Origin: Bryobacter sp964387685
Lineage (GTDB): Bacteria; Acidobacteriota; Terriglobia; Bryobacterales; Bryobacteraceae
Assembly (NCBI GenBank): GCA_964387685.1
Contig: CAYLXK010000025.1
Span: 1-64,000 of the forward strand
Length of the DNA: 64,000 nt
Direction of reading: 5' to 3'
How positions within the stretch are numbered: position 1 is the stretch's first letter; each line of letters starts with the position of its first letter. This document shows positions 54,762 to 63,024 of the stretch, piece after piece. The notes beneath the pieces were generated by a model. It did no database searches and was not told where the DNA came from. It saw only the letters and a list, made by a program, of their open reading frames with translations. A program made the position numbers and the translations under genes.

Positions 54762-55607
54762 CTAAAGTCTTTCCGCAACCAGCACGCCGTAGCGAATGAA
54801 ACCGCGCCCCATTGCCGACCGCATCCCATGGACGGCAGAGATGAGGTGGATGGCGTCCATTCCCACGTCCAAGGCCATCCGCGCTAGACCAGGCGCAGAA
54901 AGTATGTCCACGCCAACGTCCCAGGTCTTGGCCGTCTCCCGCGTGAGGTCGCGCGACTCAAGGACGCGGAAACCGCTCTGGTTGAACCAATCGACGTATT
55001 CGGCAAGCGAAGCGATGTCGGGCATGAGCATGCCTTCGAGAACAGGGTCGACAAAGCGGCGCCGATCGGAATGACTGAGCCCCGCGGGGCTGACCCAGTC
55101 GGCCAGGACGAAACGGCCTCCGGGACGGACAAAGCGGGCGGCATCACGGACGAAGGAGCGCTGATTTTCGAAATGTCCCAAAACGCCCACCATCCAGGCG
55201 AAGTCGAAGGGATCGGGGACCGCGAAGGTATCGGCGTCGCCCTGGTGAAAATCGACGGTGACCGAAGACCGGGCAGCCAGTTCGCGGGCTATTTGTACTT
55301 GGGCCGCACTGAGAGTGACACCTGTCATGCGAGCGTGTAGATGCCGGGCTAGCCAAACGGAGGTAGCGCCCATGCCGCAGCCGATGTCCAGGCCCCGGGC
55401 GTCTTGGGGAAGCTGCGCGAGGTTTGCCAGGAAACCGACCAGGCGGTCTTGGGCTTCTTCTTTGGACTCCCTACCGGTTTCATAGTAGCCGTCGTGCAGG
55501 TGTTCGCCCCAAAGATCGCGAAAATGCGGGGAGAGCTTGTCGTAAAAATGAGCGACGCGTTGTTTATAGTCCTGTGCCGGCGCGACATCGAAAGAGAGTA
55601 GGGACAT
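54762..55607 (-). CDS. SAM-dependent methyltransferase (tocopherol O-methyltransferase-like)
   Basis: 281 residues. The SAM-binding motif GLDIGCGMGATSVWLARHL is at about 93-111, with VTVDFHQGDADTF and the VLGHFENQRSF strand. The start AHFYDKLSPHFRDLWGEHLH, then EAQDRLVGFL, resembles the gamma-tocopherol/SAM methyltransferase group that acts on lipophilic aromatic or polyketide substrates. It lies six bases after the PKS gene and nine before the MMPL gene, so tailoring of the PKS product is likely. Confidence 0.82.
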   Translation of the reverse strand: MSLLSFDVAPAQDYKQRVAHFYDKLSPHFRDLWGEHLHDGYYETGRESKEEAQDRLVGFLANLAQLPQDARGLDIGCGMGATSVWLARHLHARMTGVTLSAAQVQIARELAARSSVTVDFHQGDADTFAVPDPFDFAWMVGVLGHFENQRSFVRDAARFVRPGGRFVLADWVSPAGLSHSDRRRFVDPVLEGMLMPDIASLAEYVDWFNQSGFRVLESRDLTRETAKTWDVGVDILSAPGLARMALDVGMDAIHLISAVHGMRSAMGRGFIRYGVLVAERL

Positions 55608-55613
55608 GGGAGG

Positions 55614-56681
55614 TTAGCTCCAACGCAGAACGGCGGTTTCCGCCGCAAGGCCCGGTCCGAGGGCGATCATGACGGCCAGGGAGCCGGGTTTCGCTTCTGC
55701 CATATTTTTCTCCAGGACGAAAAGAACAGTGGGAGAAGACATATTGCCATGCGTGCGAAGGATTTCCCGGCTGTGCGCGAGTTCTTCCTTCTCGAATCCG
55801 AGGGAGCTATCGATGCTATCCAGCACTTTTCGTCCACCGGCATGAACAACCCAGCGGTCGATGCCGGAGATTGACAGACCGGAACTCCGCAGGAGCTCGT
55901 TGACGGCGGCCTTGACCATCGGGCCCGCCTGGTGCCGAAGCCCGGCGTCCAACACGATGCGCTGGCGCCCGTTTTCAAAGGAAAGCCCGACGGAATCCAA
56001 ATAGGAGGCGTCCATAAGGGTATGAAAGCGTTCCAGGCGCGGAATGCTTCCGCTATCGTTGGCGCCCGCCTGCATGGCGACGACGGCGGCGGCGGCGCCG
56101 TCCGCACAGATCGCATTGCCCACGATGGTTTCGACCGACTCATCAATAAACCAGCAGGCTGAACTGATTTCCACGCAAACGACCAGCGCACGCCGCTGGG
56201 GATAGGCGCGCACAAAATCGTGGGCGCGTTGGAGAGCGGGCATGGCCCCGGCACAACCCATGCCGACCAAATCCGCCCGCTGCAGGTTATCTTGCATACC
56301 CAGCGAGCGGCCCAAACGGGCCGACAAACCGGGGCACACGTAACCGGTACAGGTAGCCACAACAATCAAGTCGATTTCACGGGCTCGCAATTTGGCTGCG
56401 CGCAGCGCCTGGCAAGAGGCCTCGTGCGCTAACTTCAGGCTTTGTTCGCGATATACAGCGTGCAACTCGTTGGCGGAGTTGTCGGGATGGAATTGCTCGG
56501 GCATGAGTGCGACATGCCGGGAATCGATGCCCGCGTTCAGAAATAACTGGCGAACCCTTTCCTGGCGGTAGGAGGGGAAGAAGCGGGCGAAATGGTCCAA
56601 GATCTCGCTCTGGGTTCGGGCGATGGGAGGGACAGAAGTTCCGAGCGCGATGATGCCGGGCGTTAGAGAAGCGGGGTGCAT
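55614..56681 (-). CDS. Type III polyketide synthase (chalcone/stilbene synthase family)
   Basis: 355 residues from ATG 56681. The active-site cysteine is in LVGMGCAGAMPALQRAH, the catalytic histidine in RWVVHAGGRKVLDSI and the asparagine in THGNMSSPTVLFVLE; LGPGLAAETAVLRW is the C-terminal signature. Bacterial relatives make alkylpyrones, alkylresorcinols or tetrahydroxynaphthalene. With the methyltransferase and MMPL gene it forms a compact natural-product operon. The product cannot be told from sequence. Confidence 0.92.
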   Translation of the reverse strand: MHPASLTPGIIALGTSVPPIARTQSEILDHFARFFPSYRQERVRQLFLNAGIDSRHVALMPEQFHPDNSANELHAVYREQSLKLAHEASCQALRAAKLRAREIDLIVVATCTGYVCPGLSARLGRSLGMQDNLQRADLVGMGCAGAMPALQRAHDFVRAYPQRRALVVCVEISSACWFIDESVETIVGNAICADGAAAAVVAMQAGANDSGSIPRLERFHTLMDASYLDSVGLSFENGRQRIVLDAGLRHQAGPMVKAAVNELLRSSGLSISGIDRWVVHAGGRKVLDSIDSSLGFEKEELAHSREILRTHGNMSSPTVLFVLEKNMAEAKPGSLAVMIALGPGLAAETAVLRWS

Positions 56682-56706
56682 CTTGGGTGCGACAACGGCC
56701 TGCGGA

Positions 56707-57153
56707 TTACTTCGGTTCCGATTTCGGAATGGAAGGCCAGTTGCCGTCGGCTTTGTTGATGTGACCGGGCACATCCTTGAGCCACTTGCCCTGGGCCAGG
56801 GAGTGATTGAGATAGAGCTTGCCATCGACAATCTTCCAAGCCTTCGGCGACACGCTGGCCGTTTTGCCTAGGCTCACGGCATAGCTGCAGTAGCCGCCGT
56901 ATTGAGGGGCGTACTTTTCCGGATCGTCCTGGAATTTCTTAAGGTGGTCCGCATTGGCGAAGTGCCAAGTGGCGCCCTTCCATTTATGAGCGAACTGAGG
57001 GCTGCCTTTCGTGGGTTGGCCTAGGGTAAAGTACGCTACTACGTCTGTGCCATGAACCGCTACGCCGTCGCTGCCCTGAAAATAGGGCTTTACCGGATCC
57101 GCGGCAAAAGTGGAAAGTGAAACGAGAGTGAGAAAGCTGAGGAGTTTATTCAT
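56707..57153 (-). CDS. YHS-domain protein, exported
   Basis: 148 residues from ATG 57153, giving a signal peptide (MNKLLSFLTLVSLSTFAAD) and preceded by AGGTGA. The YHS-like domain is GTDVVAYFTLGQPTKGSPQF, then HLKKFQDDPEKYAPQYGGYC with its Cys, a metal-associated motif. It lies 25 bases upstream of the type III PKS gene on the same strand and may lead that operon. Its start codon overlaps the divergent DUF2141 start in one CATG. Confidence 0.8.
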   Translation of the reverse strand: MNKLLSFLTLVSLSTFAADPVKPYFQGSDGVAVHGTDVVAYFTLGQPTKGSPQFAHKWKGATWHFANADHLKKFQDDPEKYAPQYGGYCSYAVSLGKTASVSPKAWKIVDGKLYLNHSLAQGKWLKDVPGHINKADGNWPSIPKSEPK

Positions 57154-57646
57154 GTCACCTGCTAAGGGATGTGTTTTGGCGTGGGGATTATTCCCTCTGA
57201 TTGTCGGCAACAGCGGGCTTTTCCCCCTTTTCGCCCAACGGAGCGAGCGATGTTCCGTGACTTTGGTGGCCAGAGAGGTGAACGGCGGCGGCGGCACGGT
57301 CGGCTTCGTCGTTTTTTCGTCTCCCGAAGGCTGGCCGAATCGGTACGACGAATCCTTGCGACGCACGTCGGTTCCCGCTGGGCGACAGGAGGTTTCGGCC
57401 ACTGTGGACCTACCTGGCCCGGGCCGGATCGCCGTCGTTGCCTTACATGACGAGAACGGCAACAAGAAATTAGACCGGAAGGCAAGCGGCCGGCCCACGG
57501 AAGGATGGGGAATGTCGAGAGATCCAAGGGCGACGTTGAAAACGCCGAGTTTTGCTTCGGCCGCCGTGGACGTGAAGTGTGGCGACCGCGTCGAGTTGAA
57601 AATGCGCTATCCCAGAAAGAACGACGCGGAAAACGAAGCAAAATAA
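57152..57646 (+). CDS. DUF2141-family exported protein
   Basis: 164 residues from ATG 57152, which has GAGGAG seven bases upstream; an in-frame ATG at 57110 lies further inside the divergent YHS gene. The signal peptide (LAWGLFPLIVGNSGLFPLFA) is followed by VTLVAREVNGGGGTVGFVVF, then RIAVVALHDENGNKKLD, the DUF2141 pattern. The function is unknown. It is convergent with gap, with a shared hairpin between the two. Confidence 0.75.
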   Translation: MSPAKGCVLAWGLFPLIVGNSGLFPLFAQRSERCSVTLVAREVNGGGGTVGFVVFSSPEGWPNRYDESLRRTSVPAGRQEVSATVDLPGPGRIAVVALHDENGNKKLDRKASGRPTEGWGMSRDPRATLKTPSFASAAVDVKCGDRVELKMRYPRKNDAENEAK

Positions 57647-57674
57647 ACGCCTCGAAGTTTGGCTCCGAGGCGTT
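57646..57674 (-). terminator. Hairpin terminator between DUF2141 gene and gap
   Basis: AACGCCTCG (57646-57654) and CGAGGCGTT (57666-57674) form a perfect 9-bp stem with an 11-base loop. On the minus strand the stem is followed by TTATTTTGC, so it should terminate gap transcription best. On the plus strand it lies directly after the DUF2141 stop and may also work there, with only a short T-rich tail. Confidence 0.7.
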
Positions 57675-57695
57675 CTATCGTCTAACCGTTGGAAT

Positions 57696-58694
57696 TTAAG
57701 CGAGAAGGAAAGGAATCAAGTCCACGACGCGGCTGGAGTAGCCCCATTCGTTGTCGTACCAACTGATGACCTTGACGAGGTTGCCATCGAGAACCTTCGT
57801 CATACCCGCGTCGATGATCGACGAGTTAGGATTGCCCTTCATGTCGGTGGAAACCACTTCGTCTTCGGTGTAGGCCAGGATGCCCTTGAGGGGTCCTTCC
57901 GCGGCGGCCTTCAATACGGCGTTTACTTCTTCGGTGGTCGTGTTCTTTTCAGTGAGAGCGACGAAATCGACAACGCTGACATTCGGCGTGGGGACGCGCA
58001 TCGCGTAGCCGTCCAGCTTGCCCTTGAGGGAAGGCAGTACAAGACCAATCGCCTTCGCGGCGCCGGTCGAGGTAGGAATCATATTGATCGCCGCGGCCCG
58101 GGCGCGGCGGAGATCCTTATGAGCAAAGTCGAGAACCACCTGATCGTTCGTGTAGCTGTGGATGGTGGTCATGCTGCCCTTCAAGATCCCGAAATGGTCA
58201 TTGAGGACTTTGGCGAGAGGTCCAAGACAATTCGTGGTGCAGGAAGCGTTCGATACGACGTGATGCTTGGACTTGTCGTAGGCGGCATTGTTGACGCCAA
58301 GGACGATGGTCACATCTTCTCCTTTGGCGGGTGCCGAAATGATGACCTTCTTGACGGAACCGCGCAGATGCTTAGCGGCCTCCGGGCCATCGGTGAAGCG
58401 GCCAGTGGATTCGACCACCACTTCGGCGCCGACACTCGGCCAATCGATTTGGGCGGGGTCTTTCGTCTCGAAAACGCGGATACGCTTGCCGCCGACGGTG
58501 ATGGAGTCGGCGTCGTGCGTGACGTCGAGGCCAAGCGGGCCCAAAATCGAGTCGTACTTGAGCAGGTGCGCGAGCGTCTTGTTGTCGGTTAGGTCGTTGG
58601 TGGCGACAATGTCGATATTGGGGTTGCCGAGGGCGGCCCGAAAGACATTGCGGCCGATACGGCCAAAGCCGTTGATCGCTACTTTAATTGCCAC
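57696..58694 (-). CDS. gap: Glyceraldehyde-3-phosphate dehydrogenase
   Basis: 332 residues. The NAD-binding start MAIKVAINGFGRIGRNVFRA, the catalytic cysteine in ASCTTNCLGPLAKVL and the WYDNEWGYSSRVVDL end are all standard. It oxidises glyceraldehyde-3-phosphate in glycolysis. The terminator hairpin at 57646-57674 follows its stop. No pgk or tpiA neighbour is present. Confidence 0.97.
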   Translation of the reverse strand: MAIKVAINGFGRIGRNVFRAALGNPNIDIVATNDLTDNKTLAHLLKYDSILGPLGLDVTHDADSITVGGKRIRVFETKDPAQIDWPSVGAEVVVESTGRFTDGPEAAKHLRGSVKKVIISAPAKGEDVTIVLGVNNAAYDKSKHHVVSNASCTTNCLGPLAKVLNDHFGILKGSMTTIHSYTNDQVVLDFAHKDLRRARAAAINMIPTSTGAAKAIGLVLPSLKGKLDGYAMRVPTPNVSVVDFVALTEKNTTTEEVNAVLKAAAEGPLKGILAYTEDEVVSTDMKGNPNSSIIDAGMTKVLDGNLVKVISWYDNEWGYSSRVVDLIPFLLA

Positions 58695-58764
58695 AGGGAA
58701 ATCTTCTCCTTGCTGATTGAGGGAATACTCTTGAGGATAGCAAGGGGCTTGGTAAGGAGCGCGC

Positions 58765-59547
58765 CTACGGCGAGACAGGCCGAGGGCCGGAAACCGTCTG
58801 GCCGCCCAGGCCGGCGAAAGAGTCCCAAACCTTAATCACCTTGCCGTTCTCGAAGGTAACGAAGGTGATTTTGCCTGGGGCTTGCCCGTAGATCCAGTCT
58901 TCCTGGTCGACGCCGTCTTTAGCTTGGCGGCTCTTGGTGCGCGGCTTCCCGACGGCCATGATGACTTGATCGCGGTCCATGCCTTCCAGGACGCGTTTCT
59001 CTGCGATCGCGGCCTTCAGCGCAGGCGGAAGGCTATCGACATAGGATTCTGTCGCGCTGCGTTTATCGAAATCGAAAAGCGGCTTGAGCATCCGCTTCAT
59101 TTCCGCCGCGTCGACCGCGGGAACGCCTTTGGGGAACTTGACCACGATGGCGGTGCCCAAAGTGGGCGTGCCACTGGCCCCATTGATAGGCGCGGTTCTG
59201 TTACCGGTGCCGACCTGCACATTGTCATACCACCGGCGGCCGCTCTTCAAGCCGCCGTTAATTTCGAGCAGGATGCCGTCGTCGTGGACCGCGACTTTCG
59301 TGATCTGGATTTGATCGCCCACCTTGGCGGCCGGGCCACGTTCCTTGGCGGCCTCGTCCCAGTCCGCTTTATCGTACTTGCCGCTGACGTCATACTCGAG
59401 CGCTTTCTTGGAGCGGGGGAGCATCAACTTCACGGTGGCGAATTCGGCGGTGAGGCCCCGAATGAGTTCCACGCGTTGCTCAGGGCTAAGCTTTTCGTTC
59501 CCCGCCGAAAGCAGGGCGGGCAGTAGCAAAAAAGCCAAATAACGCAT
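58765..59547 (-). CDS. Exported protein of unknown function
   Basis: 260 residues from ATG 59547, which starts a signal peptide (MRYLAFLLLPALLSAGNEKL); an in-frame ATG at 59700 would give no signal. The mature part contains LEINGGLKSGRRWYDNVQVG, VVKFPKGVPAVDAAEMKRML and LEGMDRDQVIMAVGKPRTKS; the last resembles the SmpA/OmlA-type DRDQVxxxxGxP motif seen in outer-membrane assembly lipoproteins. I do not recognise the full family. It follows gap upstream on the same strand. Confidence 0.55.
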   Translation of the reverse strand: MRYLAFLLLPALLSAGNEKLSPEQRVELIRGLTAEFATVKLMLPRSKKALEYDVSGKYDKADWDEAAKERGPAAKVGDQIQITKVAVHDDGILLEINGGLKSGRRWYDNVQVGTGNRTAPINGASGTPTLGTAIVVKFPKGVPAVDAAEMKRMLKPLFDFDKRSATESYVDSLPPALKAAIAEKRVLEGMDRDQVIMAVGKPRTKSRQAKDGVDQEDWIYGQAPGKITFVTFENGKVIKVWDSFAGLGGQTVSGPRPVSP

Positions 59548-59569
59548 AGTTACACCTACCTCTGTTCTA

Positions 59570-60424
59570 CTACTCTTCTTCGTTGAGAGAAAGGGCCTCT
59601 TGAATAAGGCTGGGCCGCTCGGTCTGAATTGGCGCCTTCCACAGGGCCCAGCCAAGCAATGGCACGACGAAAGTGCAAAGCAAGCCAGCCTCGGGCCCAT
59701 AGCCTGCGCCGCTCCAGATTTCAGGAATTCTCCATTTCAATTGCCAGCCCGTGGTGTTCATTTCGAATCCGCTGACGGGAACGCCGCATAGAGGCAGGGC
59801 CAGATTCCAACCATAGTGCACGCCAATGGCCAGCCATAAATCGCCGCTGCGCAAAAAGCAGAGCCCGAGCAAGGCGCCCCAAAGGAAGGTGTTGAAGAAG
59901 CTAAGCCAATTGGAACCTAGATTCGCTTCGTGCGCCGCGGCAAAAAGCACACCGACGGGCAGGAGAGTGGCGAAAGCGCCTACCTTACTGAGCAACAATT
60001 GGAAAGCGTAACCATGGAAGAGCAATTCCTCGCCAATCGCTCCGAAGAGAAGGAGCACGCTCACAAAGGCGACGCTGGCGGGTTGGAAGCTTTGGCCGGG
60101 TGTTTTCTCCCAGAAGGCAAAGCCTAGAAGCGCGGGAAGGAGAGTAACGGCGAGGGCGCTACCAAGGCCTCCCCCTAAACCCACGCCAAAGTTACGAAAA
60201 GACGCCGGGCGCCACGCCAGGCCTATGTCGTTCAAGTTGCCCCGTTCAAACACGCGGAGGGCGATTCCGTTGGCGACGGCAGCAGCGGCAAAAACGGCCA
60301 TGACGGCCTGGATCATCAGGCCCGCAAAGGACACGAGCACGGAAGCGATTTGCAGCGTGAGAAGGCCGGCAAAGGCAAAGATGCCCACGCGCAGCAGAAT
60401 TCCAGAATGGCTTAGTCCGGGCAC
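59570..60424 (-). CDS. CPBP-family intramembrane protease-like protein
   Basis: 284 residues with about eight hydrophobic segments. The family motifs appear as GEELLFHGYAFQL, then FAAAHEANLGSNW and VHYGWNLALPL, which are the EExxxR, His and HxxxN sites. The conserved arginine of EExxxR is a histidine here. Such proteins are membrane glutamic peptidases, including prenyl-protein processing relatives; many have no known substrate. It is located between two minus-strand genes of other function. Confidence 0.78.
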   Translation of the reverse strand: MPGLSHSGILLRVGIFAFAGLLTLQIASVLVSFAGLMIQAVMAVFAAAAVANGIALRVFERGNLNDIGLAWRPASFRNFGVGLGGGLGSALAVTLLPALLGFAFWEKTPGQSFQPASVAFVSVLLLFGAIGEELLFHGYAFQLLLSKVGAFATLLPVGVLFAAAHEANLGSNWLSFFNTFLWGALLGLCFLRSGDLWLAIGVHYGWNLALPLCGVPVSGFEMNTTGWQLKWRIPEIWSGAGYGPEAGLLCTFVVPLLGWALWKAPIQTERPSLIQEALSLNEEE

Positions 60425-60441
60425 CGTATCGATACCAGCGC

Positions 60442-61449
60442 CTAGATCACAACCCGGACCTTGACACCTTCGGCGGCAACGCGAAAATCGAGAACTTTGG
60501 CGCCTAAACTGGCGGCGAGCGCGGAAACGCGCTCCTTGGCTCCCTTATCCACGAGGAAAAACACACAGCCGCCCCCGCCGGCGCCACAGACCTTGGCCCC
60601 CAGGACACCGGCACGGCGGGTCTTTGCCACGAGCGTCTCAATCAGATCGGTCGTAATTCCAGGCGCATTCTTGCGGCGGAAGCTCCACTCTTCACGCAAG
60701 AGGCGGCCGGCTTCATTCCAGTCCGCCCGCTCGAGGGCGGCACGCATTCCAATCGCGATCGACGTGATCTGGTCAAAATTACGCCGGACTCTCTTATCGC
60801 CATCGATGTAGAGCTTGGTTACCTCCCAATTGTTGATGCCCGAATTGCGGGGTTCGCCGGTGTAGACCAGGACGCCCCGCGCCTCGAGTTCCTCATGGGA
60901 GACCTGGATCTCGCGGCGTGTTACGCCCTCGCAACTGAGTTCGACGGCGCTTACGCCGCCATACATAGCGGGGTAATAATCCTGGCAACCGGTAGGCACT
61001 TGGATTACCTGGGCCTCAATGTTTTGCGCAACCTCGCGGATTTTTTCAAGAGTGTACTTGCGCGCCGTGAGGCGGTTGAAGGCCGCGCCCAGCGTGACCA
61101 GCAGCGAGGAACTGCCACTGATGCCTGCACCGGCGGGCGCTTCACTGCGGGTAATAAGGTCGAAGCCGGTTTCGGGGCGGTACCAGCGGGCCGCACGGGC
61201 CAGCAGGGCTAAGCGGTAGCGATTTTCCCGGAAGAGCGCCTCGAAGCTGGGAAAGATCTCGCTCTTGCGCAAATCCTCCGCGGCAAGGGTAATTTTGGCA
61301 TCGGCGCGAGTTTCGATGCGGGCGTGGGTGTAAAGATTGACCGCAAAATTTACGGTTACAGCGCCATCGTGATTCAGATAGAGGGGCCAGATGTCCAAGG
61401 TGCCGCCGGCGAGGTCCACACGGCAGGGAGACTTTGCGGTGATGATCAT
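60442..61449 (-). CDS. GHMP-family sugar kinase (HddA/galactokinase-like)
   Basis: 335 residues from ATG 61449, which overlaps the upstream gene's TGA (ATGA); ATG 61464 is an alternative. The ATP-binding motif is PAGAGISGSSSLLVTLGAAF, and the C-terminal GAKVCGAGGGGCVFFLVDKG is the third GHMP motif. The start SPCRVDLAGGTLDIWPLYLN resembles D-glycero-D-manno-heptose-7-phosphate kinase and related sugar kinases. The sugar is not determined. It is coupled to a small membrane protein gene upstream. Confidence 0.85.
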   Translation of the reverse strand: MIITAKSPCRVDLAGGTLDIWPLYLNHDGAVTVNFAVNLYTHARIETRADAKITLAAEDLRKSEIFPSFEALFRENRYRLALLARAARWYRPETGFDLITRSEAPAGAGISGSSSLLVTLGAAFNRLTARKYTLEKIREVAQNIEAQVIQVPTGCQDYYPAMYGGVSAVELSCEGVTRREIQVSHEELEARGVLVYTGEPRNSGINNWEVTKLYIDGDKRVRRNFDQITSIAIGMRAALERADWNEAGRLLREEWSFRRKNAPGITTDLIETLVAKTRRAGVLGAKVCGAGGGGCVFFLVDKGAKERVSALAASLGAKVLDFRVAAEGVKVRVVI

Positions 61450-61973
61450 TTTGTCAATCGCCATATTCCCACAAAGCCAAGGGAGAGCCACAAGGAAAAG
61501 ATAATTAGATCCCGGCTGGTTGTGCGCTCGGCGATCCACATTTTCCACTCATAGGGCAGGTAAGAATTCAGGTAGGCCAGCGCGGCCACAAGCAGAAAGG
61601 CTCCGCGTACGGCCAACCGCGCGCTATCCTCGTGCCAACCACGCCGAATAAACCAGCCCGTCCAGCCCGTTGCGGCCAAGGGAGCGGTGAAGCAGATGGC
61701 CAGTGCGGCAAGCAAAACGCCAGACACAGGCAATACAAACTCTGGTGCAGCGGCGCTGAAATTCATGGCGGCCAAGGCCACCAGGATCGTGGCAGCCGTC
61801 AGGCCCCCGGCCAGAAGAGGGCGCCCCATACTGGCGCCCAGGGGCCAGGCCAAAATGGCATAAGCCAGGATCAACATCGGATTGGCGAAAGCCAGACTCA
61901 TGGACATCGGAATGTAAACGCAAAAGACTGCGATCCAGACGGTAATTAGAGGAATCTTGGCCATCGCTATCAT
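61446..61973 (-). CDS. Membrane protein of unknown function
   Basis: 175 residues with about five hydrophobic segments, for example IPLITVWIAVFCVYIPMSMS and LAALAICFTAPLAATGW. No family recognised. ATG 61973 and the in-frame ATG at 61964 are both possible; GGGAGG lies upstream. It overlaps the GHMP kinase by ATGA. Its start is only six bases from the divergent deformylase-like start. Confidence 0.6.
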   Translation of the reverse strand: MIAMAKIPLITVWIAVFCVYIPMSMSLAFANPMLILAYAILAWPLGASMGRPLLAGGLTAATILVALAAMNFSAAAPEFVLPVSGVLLAALAICFTAPLAATGWTGWFIRRGWHEDSARLAVRGAFLLVAALAYLNSYLPYEWKMWIAERTTSRDLIIFSLWLSLGFVGIWRLTK

Positions 61974-61979
61974 TCCAGT

Positions 61980-62504
61980 ATGCCCTCCCGGCGAATCGTC
62001 GAACTTGGAGATCCCCTTTTGCGTGTCGCGTCCAATCCGGTTACGGATTTTTCGGGCGCGGGCATTGTGTTGGGGGACCTAGCCGATACGCTGCACGAAT
62101 TCCAGCGGGGCCACGGCTTCGGCAGGGGTATTGCCGCGATTCAAATTGGCGTGCCGATCCGCGCGGTATACGTGGAAATTTATGGGATGCGCTATGAGAT
62201 TTTGAACCCCCGGATTTCGTGGAGAAGTGAGGAGAAATTTCAGCTTTGGGACGACTGTTTTAGCTTTCCGAACCTGATGGTGGAGGTCGAAAGGCATTAC
62301 GCGATCACGGTTGAGTACCAGGACCGTCAAGGGACGACGCGGTCGCTGCGGGCAGAGGCTGATTTTTCAGAGCTTTTGCAGCATGAAATCGATCATCTGG
62401 ACGGAATTCTTGCCATCGACCGTGCGCTGGATCGGCGGAATTCGTTCATGACGCGTCGCGAGTACCTTAGAAGCAGAGCAAGTACAAACCTTAAACTGAG
62501 CTAA
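61980..62504 (+). CDS. Peptide-deformylase-like protein
   Basis: 174 residues. The first motif GRGIAAIQIGVP matches GxGxAAxQ, the HExxH zinc site appears as QHEIDHLDG, and the middle EGCLS motif is changed to DDCFSFP but keeps the zinc-binding Cys. Deformylases remove formyl groups from new proteins; this divergent copy may be an additional or altered enzyme. Its start has no clear RBS and lies six bases from a divergent gene. Confidence 0.8.
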   Translation: MPSRRIVELGDPLLRVASNPVTDFSGAGIVLGDLADTLHEFQRGHGFGRGIAAIQIGVPIRAVYVEIYGMRYEILNPRISWRSEEKFQLWDDCFSFPNLMVEVERHYAITVEYQDRQGTTRSLRAEADFSELLQHEIDHLDGILAIDRALDRRNSFMTRREYLRSRASTNLKLS

Positions 62505-62585
62505 GGCGTTTTTTCGCACGTTCCCTCATAATTGGGGTAGCGCGTCCCGACGATAAAGCAGTTACAGAAGCAGAAAAGCGCACCA

Positions 62586-62957
62586 ATGCAAGAACGACGA
62601 GAAAACCCGCGCATGCTGTGCGCGGACTTGGTCAAGATCGAATGGCAAGACCGGAGTGGCGCTGCCCATTCGGTTGTGGCCAATCTGGAAGACATATCCG
62701 CATCTGGAGCTTGTCTCCAACTGGACGAAGACATTCCGCCCCAGACGCTCGTCCTTATTCGCCACGACAACGGCGATTTCCAGGGCCGGGTTCGCTATTG
62801 CATCTTCAAGGATATCGGTTACTTCCTGGGTATGGAGTTCGAGCCCGGCTATCGTTGGAATGCTCGACAGTTCAAGCCAATGCACATGCTGGACCCGCGC
62901 GCTTTGCAGCCTAAGAACGAAGAAGCGGCCTCCGAACCGGTATCGGTTAGCCACTAA
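62586..62957 (+). CDS. PilZ-domain protein (cyclic-di-GMP binding)
   Basis: 123 residues. The PilZ motifs are RRENPR (RxxxR) at residues 4-9 and DISASGACLQL (D/NxSxxG) at about 37-47, both needed to bind cyclic di-GMP. It is a single-domain protein with a short C-terminal tail. The regulated target is unknown; motAB lies far upstream in this window. No clear RBS is seen. Confidence 0.85.
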   Translation: MQERRENPRMLCADLVKIEWQDRSGAAHSVVANLEDISASGACLQLDEDIPPQTLVLIRHDNGDFQGRVRYCIFKDIGYFLGMEFEPGYRWNARQFKPMHMLDPRALQPKNEEAASEPVSVSH

Positions 62958-63024
62958 CAATCCGTGCGATTTTTTGGGGCCGGGCGGGGAAAAGTGGTAG
63001 CGCCGCCCGAACCCGACCTTGCGC

